DNA of 64,000 bases from CAZTHM01 sp041946825. Lineage in GTDB: Bacteria > Acidobacteriota > Terriglobia > UBA7540. Position 1 is the stretch's first letter, and each line of letters begins with the position of its first letter. This document shows positions 9,322 to 15,269 of this stretch, piece after piece. A program made the translations under genes and the position numbers. The notes below the pieces were generated by a model. The model was not told the origin of the DNA, searched no databases, and saw only the letters and a program-made list of their open reading frames with translations. The DNA lies in contig JBHGBD010000003.1 in assembly GCA_041946825.1 (NCBI GenBank), forward strand, positions 62,001-126,000, in the 5' to 3' direction.

Positions 9322-9338
9322 TTTACAAATCCTCAACA
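9322..9338 (+). promoter_or_regulatory. Direct-repeat regulator site, copy 2
   Basis: Same 17 bases as at 6619-6635 (TTTACAAATCCTCAACA), here pointing toward the barrel gene at 9479. The two half-sites are 11 bases apart, fitting a response-regulator dimer. A binding site for the OmpR-type regulator encoded at 8478-9155 is the simplest reading; this is inference. Confidence 0.5.
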
Positions 9339-9478
9339 CGCCGGGGATACGTCCCTCGCCGCGGCGTGTTATCAGGGTTAAGGGGCGGATCGCGGCGAAT
9401 CTGGACGCGGATTTGCCCCGGAAGGACGTTTGTCCCGGGCGCACAAGGAAGTTAGGCCCATCAAGGAGTCAAAGGCTT

Positions 9479-10642
9479 ATGAGGGATTGTTTCGCGAAAG
9501 AGCATCTGATCATTCCGGCATTGGTCGCGTGCCTGGCGGCGTCGGCAGTGTTCGCTGGTGATTCGGCGACGGCTGAAGCCGCGGCGAACTCGGCCACACC
9601 GGCCGCCGCTCAGCCAGCTCCGCTGGCGGCCGCGCTGGGCGTTTCGTTTGTGGAGGGCTCGGCATCCACGCTCATCGTCGAGCGGGAAGGGAAAAAGTAT
9701 CTCGTGGATGTTTCCGCGCGGACGATCACGGAAGTTTCCCCGAATACCCCGTCCGCTCAACCTGCCTCCCCGGCGCCCGCGCCACCGCAGAATTTGCAGC
9801 CGAGGGCGGCCTCCGCTCAACCCGCCCCCAAGAAAGAGGAGAAGTCCGGCGTTTATGAGCCTGGGGATGATTACGTCTTCACGCTGCCCAGCGGCCGGCG
9901 CCTTGCTCGACACGGCTTCTACGTGAATTTCAATCACCGCTTCGCATTCGACCCGGCATTTTCCGGAGCGGCTCGTGGCGCGACGCTCTTCGGTCTGGAC
10001 GGATTCGCGCTTCCTTCCCTCGGTTTCCGCTACGGCGTGACGGACAAGCTTTCGGTGGGAATCTACCGCTCGCCAACATTTCTCGCCCGGCCGATCGAGC
10101 TCGGCGCGGCCTACAACTTTGCCGACGAGCGCGATGGACTTCCGCTGAATGCCGCCTTCCGCTTTTCGGTGGATGGACAGAACAATTTCGCCAAAAACTT
10201 CACCTTCAACTTCGAGGGAATCTTTTCCAGAAGCATTACATCCCGGGCGCAGATCTACCTCGTGCCGACGGTTTCGCTGAACAATCGGCGCTTGTTCTTT
10301 CCTACCAATATCCGCGGAAGCGCCATCCCCGACCTGCCGGGGTATAACAGCTTCGCGCTGGGCGTGGCGGGCGCGCTCGACATCCGGCCCACGGTGGCGC
10401 TGATCGCCGAAGTCAACCCCACCCTAGTGGGCGGGCGCGCGCTGGGAATTCACCGCCCCGCGTACGCTTTTGGAATTCAAAAGAAGATCTGGCGCCACGC
10501 GTTCACCTTCGGGTTTACGAACAGCCCGGGAACGACGACCGCGCAGCGCTCGGGCACGAATGCCGCCTACCTGAACGATCCTTCGGCTGACACGCCGAGC
10601 GGCTTGTTTATCGGCTTCGACCTGACACGCCAGGTCTATTGA
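9479..10642 (+). CDS. Outer-membrane beta-barrel protein (DUF5777-like)
   Basis: 387 aa from ATG 9479, with AAGGAG ten bases upstream. A signal peptide ends near AASAVFA. It is followed by an Ala/Pro-rich linker (about 60-125, PAPAPPQNLQPRAAS region) and then a barrel of alternating short hydrophobic strands. Motifs such as LFGLDGFALPSLGFRYGVTD and SVGIYRSP, and a last strand ending in an aromatic residue (QVY), match the DUF5777 membrane-barrel family. Cargo unknown. The gene overlaps, or is within a few bases of, the O-antigen ligase start, so the two are probably cotranscribed. Confidence 0.8.
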   Translation: MRDCFAKEHLIIPALVACLAASAVFAGDSATAEAAANSATPAAAQPAPLAAALGVSFVEGSASTLIVEREGKKYLVDVSARTITEVSPNTPSAQPASPAPAPPQNLQPRAASAQPAPKKEEKSGVYEPGDDYVFTLPSGRRLARHGFYVNFNHRFAFDPAFSGAARGATLFGLDGFALPSLGFRYGVTDKLSVGIYRSPTFLARPIELGAAYNFADERDGLPLNAAFRFSVDGQNNFAKNFTFNFEGIFSRSITSRAQIYLVPTVSLNNRRLFFPTNIRGSAIPDLPGYNSFALGVAGALDIRPTVALIAEVNPTLVGGRALGIHRPAYAFGIQKKIWRHAFTFGFTNSPGTTTAQRSGTNAAYLNDPSADTPSGLFIGFDLTRQVY

Positions 10643-10650
10643 GGAAGTCA

Positions 10651-11913
10651 TTGAGCACCCTTGCGGCCAGCCCGCCGGTTCCGGCCAGGGCGGAAACGCC
10701 CGTCGGGATTTTCGAGGGCTGGCGCGCCCTGGCGGCGGAGCGGCGAATCGACCGCGCCGCCCTCGCTCTCGGACTCTGCGCCGTCCCGCTGTCTATCGCG
10801 GTTGCGGAAACATTCATCGCGGTGGCGCTGGCGGCGCGAGTGGCCCTCCTCGCGCGGGGCCGGGTGACGCTGCGCCTCCCGCGCGTACTCTGGTACTGGT
10901 TGCCCTGGGCAGGGTTGGAAACGGCTTTCTGGGCTTTCTCTCCCGACCGCGCCGCGGGCTGGAGCGAAATCCGCCACCTCCTACTGGTTGCCGCGATGTT
11001 CCTGGTCCTCCCCGCGCTCGACCGCGCGAGCGATCGCGGGCTGGTCTGGCGCGGCATTTTTGTGACTTCCTCGCTCGGCGGTCTCTTCCTGATTGGCGAT
11101 TTTGTGGGCCGGCTCATCCTCTATCGCCGTGAGCTCTCCGTCACGCCGGATCCCAGCCTCTACCTGCGCACCGGAGGCTTGCTCAACCACTGGATGGTTT
11201 ACGGCACCATCGAGATTATGGTGGTGGCGGGGCTCGTGGCATTCTGGCGACTTTATCCCGCTGAGCGGCGCCGCTGGCTGCCGGTGTACGCCATCCATGC
11301 GGCGGCCATCGTCTTGAGCCTCACCCGCATGATCTGGGTGGCCTGCTTTCTGATTCTGGCGATCGACCTGATCTGGCGACGGTCCAAGTGGCTCGTGGCG
11401 CTGCCGGCGCTTCCCCTGGCGCTTTATTTCCTCGCTCCGGGCGCCGTTCGCGCGCGCATCAACGAATCCCTCAAGCCCAGTCATTACTCGAACCTCGAGC
11501 GCATCCAGATGCTGCGTGTGGGCTGGCAAATTGTTCGCGAGCGCCCCCTTACGGGCGCCGGCCCCGGGCGCGTCAATCAGCTCTATCGAAGTTATCTCGG
11601 CCCGCACGACCCCGTCCCGGCCTGGCACGGCCATCTGCATAACAACCTTGTACAACTCGCGGCGGACTTCGGACTGCCGGTGGTCGGCACGGCGATGGTT
11701 TTCCTGCTGGCCCTCTTTGGCAGCCTGGTGCGCGCCTGGAAATCCGCGCATGACCCGGCCGCGCGTTTCTCTTGCCAGACGGCGCTCCTCGCCCTCGCGG
11801 GATTTCTTACTGCCGGGATGTTTGACTACACTTACGGCCACGCGCTGGCGCTGATTCTCCTGAGCTTTGCCGTGCTGTCGCCGTTGCGCGCCACGCGGGA
11901 AAGCTCCATCTAA
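10651..11913 (+). CDS. O-antigen ligase-like polysaccharide ligase/polymerase
   Basis: 420 aa if started at TTG 10651, which has GAGGAAG four bases upstream; a TTG at 10639 overlapping the previous stop is the alternative. About ten membrane helices are visible. The large periplasmic loop contains RMLRVGWQIV-type sequence followed by PLTGAGPGRV and HLHNNLVQLAADFG. The last of these is the signature H-N region of Wzy/WaaL enzymes that ligate or polymerise polysaccharide in the periplasm. It lies apart from the exopolysaccharide operon but may serve the same polymer. The unusual start codon makes the N-terminus uncertain. Confidence 0.86.
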   Translation: MSTLAASPPVPARAETPVGIFEGWRALAAERRIDRAALALGLCAVPLSIAVAETFIAVALAARVALLARGRVTLRLPRVLWYWLPWAGLETAFWAFSPDRAAGWSEIRHLLLVAAMFLVLPALDRASDRGLVWRGIFVTSSLGGLFLIGDFVGRLILYRRELSVTPDPSLYLRTGGLLNHWMVYGTIEIMVVAGLVAFWRLYPAERRRWLPVYAIHAAAIVLSLTRMIWVACFLILAIDLIWRRSKWLVALPALPLALYFLAPGAVRARINESLKPSHYSNLERIQMLRVGWQIVRERPLTGAGPGRVNQLYRSYLGPHDPVPAWHGHLHNNLVQLAADFGLPVVGTAMVFLLALFGSLVRAWKSAHDPAARFSCQTALLALAGFLTAGMFDYTYGHALALILLSFAVLSPLRATRESSI

Positions 11914-12112
11914 GGCCCTCAACCCGGAGGGCACGGAGATTCAGCACAAAGGGCACTGAGTTTTCTCCGTGTTCTCGGCGGGCAATTCTGTGTGTGCTCA
12001 GTGTCAGGCCTTTTTCTTCAATTAAGGCGAGCCGGCATCTGGGCCAGCGCTACACCTTGCCTTCCAATCGACAATCGAAGGACAATGCTGGGGTCGTTCA
12101 CGGACGAGATTC

Positions 12113-13303
12113 ATGGGCACTGCCACCGTTACCGAAGTGAAAGTCGCGCGCTGGCCGATTACCCGGCTGGACATTGCGGGAGCGTTTGGCGACATCGGAG
12201 TCTTATTTCCCATCGCCATCGCGCTGATCTCGCTGAACCGGCTGAACCCTACGGCGGTCTTCCTGGCCGCGGGGCTCGCCTACATTTTGAGCGGCGCCTA
12301 TTTCAAGGTGCCCGTTCCCGTGCAGCCGCTCAAAGCGGTCGCCGCCATCGCTCTGGCGCTGCACCTTCCCGCTTCGACGATCGCCAGCGCCGGGTTGCTG
12401 ATGGGCGTGGTGCTGCTGCTGATTGGCATCACCAATCTCGCGCCACTTTTGGCGCGGCTCTTCACGCTGCCCATCGTGCGCGGAATCCAGCTGGGGCTCG
12501 GCCTGCTGCTGGTGCGCGAGGGTTTACGCCTCATCCTCCAGCGGCGCGAGGGCCTGGCGCTGGGCGGATTCGTTGCCGTCTCCTCGCTGCTGATCGCCCT
12601 GGGCGCCACGGCGCTCCTTCTTGCTTTACGCCGGTCGCAGCGCTTTCCGGCGGCGCTGGTTCTGCTCTTTGCCGGGGTCGTTCTGGGGATATTGTCGCAC
12701 TGGAGTGCCCTGCCTTCCTTCGCGCCGGGGCCGCTGCCGCTGGAATTGATCCGACCCGACTCGAGTGAGCTGAAACGTGCCCTGGTGACGCTGGTGCTGC
12801 CGCAGTTCGCGCTCACATTCGGGAACTCCATCGTGGCGTCGGAGAATACCGCTCAGCTTCTCTTCGGCCCGCAGGCGCACCGCGTGTCGACGCGCGCCCT
12901 CAGCCTGAGTATCGGCGTAATGAACCTGGCGAGCGGAGCGATCCTCGCCGCGCCCATGTGCCACGGCTCGGGCGGAATTACCGCGCACTACAAGTTCGGC
13001 GCGCGCTCGCAGAAATCCAATTACATCATCGGCGGCGTCTGCCTCCTGCTCGCCCTGCTCGGAGCCTCGGCGGTGGGACTCCTGAAGCTGATTCCTGTGA
13101 CCATCCTCGGCGTGTTCCTGCTTTACGTCGGGATCCAGCACGCCGCCTTCCTGCGCGACATCGTGCGCAACCGCGCTTACCTCTTCATCGCCGTCGCTGT
13201 CGGCCTGGTGGCCCTGGCGACGACCAATTTGACCTGGGGCTTCCTGGTAGGGTTTGCACTGCAGGCAATGTTCCTGGCCTATTCGCGCTTTCGCCGCACC
13301 TGA
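12113..13303 (+). CDS. MOT1-family molybdate/sulfate transporter
   Basis: 396 aa with about ten to eleven membrane helices. The two family signatures are present: DIAGAFGDIGVLFPIAIAL near the N-terminus and APMCHGSGGITAHYKFGAR near residue 285. These identify the MOT1 branch of SulP-related oxyanion permeases, which import molybdate. It appears monocistronic. Its stop codon TGA (13301-13303) is also the first three bases of a repeated promoter element. The 11914-12112 upstream gap has a small GCCCTC/GAGGGC hairpin after the ligase gene and no recognised riboswitch. Confidence 0.88.
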   Translation: MGTATVTEVKVARWPITRLDIAGAFGDIGVLFPIAIALISLNRLNPTAVFLAAGLAYILSGAYFKVPVPVQPLKAVAAIALALHLPASTIASAGLLMGVVLLLIGITNLAPLLARLFTLPIVRGIQLGLGLLLVREGLRLILQRREGLALGGFVAVSSLLIALGATALLLALRRSQRFPAALVLLFAGVVLGILSHWSALPSFAPGPLPLELIRPDSSELKRALVTLVLPQFALTFGNSIVASENTAQLLFGPQAHRVSTRALSLSIGVMNLASGAILAAPMCHGSGGITAHYKFGARSQKSNYIIGGVCLLLALLGASAVGLLKLIPVTILGVFLLYVGIQHAAFLRDIVRNRAYLFIAVAVGLVALATTNLTWGFLVGFALQAMFLAYSRFRRT

Positions 13304-13312
13304 AGAAAAGAC

Positions 13313-13341
13313 TTGACAAAACCAGAAATGTATGCTATGGT
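13313..13341 (+). promoter_or_regulatory. Consensus sigma70 promoter with operator-like palindrome
   Basis: TTGACA at 13313-13318, 17-base spacer, TATGGT at 13336-13341. The perfect palindrome CATAG-T-CTATG sits at 13342-13352, exactly where transcription would start, so it may be an operator. The -35, spacer and most of the -10 are identical in copy 2. Confidence 0.75.
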
Positions 13342-13444
13342 CATAGTCTATGAACCGGGCGATTTGTCCCCACCGCGAATCGAACGAACCAAGCTCAGCG
13401 ATGGAGCAATGCGTTGGTCGGTTTCCCTTCCTGCGCGGAAAGGG

Positions 13445-13588
13445 ATGGTCGGAGGGAACGTCCCTATACCCTGAGAATTCGGGAAGCTGGTTAGTGGTTT
13501 CGAATCAACAGGTTGATTTTTGGAAAAGCGACCCAAAGCTGATAAGTCATTTAGAATCAGCGAATGTTGCGTTCTTCTACAAAGCTGA
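13445..13588 (+). pseudogene. Broken copy of the element's small ORF
   Basis: Read in the frame from 13445, the translation aligns without gaps over 43 codons with the C-terminal part of the 74-aa frame at 59709-59933. About half the residues match, including GKLVS, ES, RP, KSF, EC and the shared end LQS-stop. Two internal stops (TGA 13469-13471 and a second TGA about 14 codons later) and an upstream frame shift show it is dead. Conservation at protein level with these lesions means the frame once coded. Confidence 0.6.
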
Positions 13589-13698
13589 TTAGTGATTTGT
13601 TTTCAGCGTTTTATCAGGATCAGCTAGGCGCGAGTGGCAGTTAACGCCACCCTTCTGAGCAGCAACTCTCCCTCGAAAATACAAGTTCTAAGAATACC

Positions 13699-14934
13699 TT
13701 ACGAAAACCGCGTCCGCTTCCAGAGCAGCAGCCCGCAAGCGACAAGCATCCCGAGCGTTGGGAGCATGAGCGCTGCCGCCCACCTCAGGTTCATGGCTAG
13801 AGGAGGACGTTCGGTTCCGACGGCCAGCCAGACGAAGACGCCGAGGGCCGCGGCGACGATCAGCCCGTCCCACCAGCGCCGTGCCGCCACCCGCGCGGCC
13901 AGCGGATCTTCTCCGGCCTGCGCGGCTTCGAGGTCGCCGAGGTCGAGCCCGTAGCGGTCGCGCTCGCGCACCATCGCCAGGCGGCGCGATTCCTGCTCGG
14001 CGATCGGCGCAACGGAAGTGCTGATGCCCAACGCGCCGAGAATCATGATGACCGACCCGGCAACAATCATCGTCTGCGCCGAGCGGCCGTGGCTGGCCAA
14101 CTCGCCGAAAACCAGCGCGCCCCACGCGAGGCCCCAGAGCTGATTGGTGTTCGAGAGCGGGATGCCGCGCCCAATGCCAATGTACTTGGCGGCGTACTGC
14201 TGGAATAAATCACCAAGTACCCAGCAGAAGCCTCCGAGGAAAAGCCAGAAGAGCGCCGGGCGCGCGCGGGAGATTTCATCAACAAGCGGAGCGACGCCGC
14301 CGCGGAACACCAGCGCCAGCGTGATGATGGTGACGAGTTCGCCGATCGTGAACACCGTGACGAACGAAAGCGGATTCATCCCGCTCAAGTAGGCCTTGCG
14401 GTAGGGAATGTACATTGTCCCCCAGAGAAGCCCGGCGGCCAGCGCGGCAAGAATTCCCGCCGTGGCGCGTGAGGAGACCGCACCCGAGGGGTGCGCAGTC
14501 GCGTACCCGAGCAGCGTCGCGCCCGCCACGATTGCCGCCGCGCCGCCCACGACCTTCAACCAGCCTTGCCAGCCCGCGCCGCGCAGTTCTCGGAAGAAGA
14601 ACCATCCCCAGAAAACGCCCACCAGGCTGTTGGTGTTCCAGATGGGGAAGGCGACGGAGATACCGACGTCGCGGATGGCAAAAACCGTCAGCGTGTTGGC
14701 GACCGCCCAGAGCGCGCCGGCGAGCACCGCCCAAACGATCAGGTGCGGCTTCTCGCGGAGATCGACGAAGACATAGCCGGTGCCTTTCATGATGGTCGGC
14801 ACGGTCCAGCGCGCGACGAAAACGCCCGCGACCATGGCGAGCGAAACCAGGAACGGTGAGAGGCCGAGGGTGACCAGCTTGACCGGCGCTTCTGCGACGC
14901 CCAGCCACGCGCCCGCCGCCAGGCCCGACACCAC
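13699..14934 (-). CDS. EamA/GRP-type sugar or metabolite permease
   Basis: At least 411 aa, with about ten membrane helices in two similar halves. RDVGISVAFPIWNTNSLVG and GRGIPLSNTNQLWGLAWGA are the repeated half-signatures of glucose/ribose-porter and related drug/metabolite transporters. The frame is open upstream of GTG 14934. A strong AAGGAG at 15004-15009 stands nine bases before an in-frame CTG at 14994, which would give LPQTLEPDSRAIAKSLHVLG as N-terminus, so the real start may be that CTG. A 33-aa membrane peptide gene precedes it. A C-terminal cytosolic loop is rich in charged residues. Substrate unknown. Confidence 0.78.
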   Translation of the reverse strand: MVSGLAAGAWLGVAEAPVKLVTLGLSPFLVSLAMVAGVFVARWTVPTIMKGTGYVFVDLREKPHLIVWAVLAGALWAVANTLTVFAIRDVGISVAFPIWNTNSLVGVFWGWFFFRELRGAGWQGWLKVVGGAAAIVAGATLLGYATAHPSGAVSSRATAGILAALAAGLLWGTMYIPYRKAYLSGMNPLSFVTVFTIGELVTIITLALVFRGGVAPLVDEISRARPALFWLFLGGFCWVLGDLFQQYAAKYIGIGRGIPLSNTNQLWGLAWGALVFGELASHGRSAQTMIVAGSVIMILGALGISTSVAPIAEQESRRLAMVRERDRYGLDLGDLEAAQAGEDPLAARVAARRWWDGLIVAAALGVFVWLAVGTERPPLAMNLRWAAALMLPTLGMLVACGLLLWKRTRFS

Positions 14935-15050
14935 GCCCAGTACGTGCAGCGACTTCGCGATGGCGCGGGAATCGGGTTCGAGAGTTTGGGGCAGTTGAGT
15001 TCTCCTTCAGCGGTGCACTTCAGCCAAGCATGCCGGCCTCAAGGGTGGCG

Positions 15051-15152
15051 CTACTTCAACACGGCGAGCAGCGCGATGCCCAAAGCCAATACCACGACCG
15101 GGACCCAGAAGTGGCTGTCGGTGAGGATGGCATCGAGAGTGGATCGTTTCAT
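15051..15152 (-). CDS. 33-aa single-pass membrane peptide
   Basis: Reads MKRSTLDAILTDSHFW then a hydrophobic stretch VPVVVLALGIALLAVLK and stop TAG. AGGAA lies a few bases before the ATG. It ends about 40 bases before the permease ribosome site and on the same strand, so it is probably a co-expressed accessory subunit. Similar one-helix peptides with a DSHFWVP-like turn accompany transporters in other genomes as far as I recall; this needs a search. Confidence 0.6.
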   Translation of the reverse strand: MKRSTLDAILTDSHFWVPVVVLALGIALLAVLK

Positions 15153-15166
15153 GTTTGTTCCTGTTT

Positions 15167-15269
15167 GTAGCGCCGGGCGGAACTTGTCCCGATGCCATCG
15201 GGAGCCCGGCATTTGTAGCATGCCGCCCTCCCGATCAAGAACATCGGGACAAGTTCCGGGCGCCGCTAC
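15167..15269. repeat. Nested 103-base inverted repeat (REP-like)
   Basis: Outer arms at 15167-15194 and 15242-15269 match at 25 of 28 positions and begin with GTAGCG. Inside are ATCGGGAG/CTCCCGAT (15197-15204, 15228-15235) and CGGCAT/ATGCCG (15207-15212, 15220-15225). The right arm contains the TAG stop of the downstream-encoded peptidase gene. It could act as a terminator or a mobile palindrome. Confidence 0.75.

Larger units (their letters stand above)
13301..13632 (+). repeat. Promoter/small-ORF repeated element, copy 1 (decayed)
   Basis: AT-richer than its surroundings and homologous, in inverted orientation, to 59641-59985. Shared parts in order are: TGAAGAAAAG directly at the upstream stop codon, a consensus promoter, a small palindrome at the transcription start, a region aligning base by base with the small coding frame of copy 2, and an inverted repeat at the 3' end (AGCTGAT ... 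ATCAGCT). It fills the gap between the MOT1 gene and the permease. An 80-codon frame from ATG 13350 exists but is not the frame conserved with copy 2. Confidence 0.7.

Noticed and set aside
11914..12112. Molybdenum-cofactor riboswitch ahead of the MOT1 gene
   Set aside because: The gap shows only a short hairpin and repeat-like sequence; no conserved riboswitch core was recognised.
13350..13592. 80-codon frame after the copy 1 promoter as a real gene
   Set aside because: Only the other frame aligns with the protein frame of copy 2, and that one is broken. The 80-codon frame has no matching counterpart.
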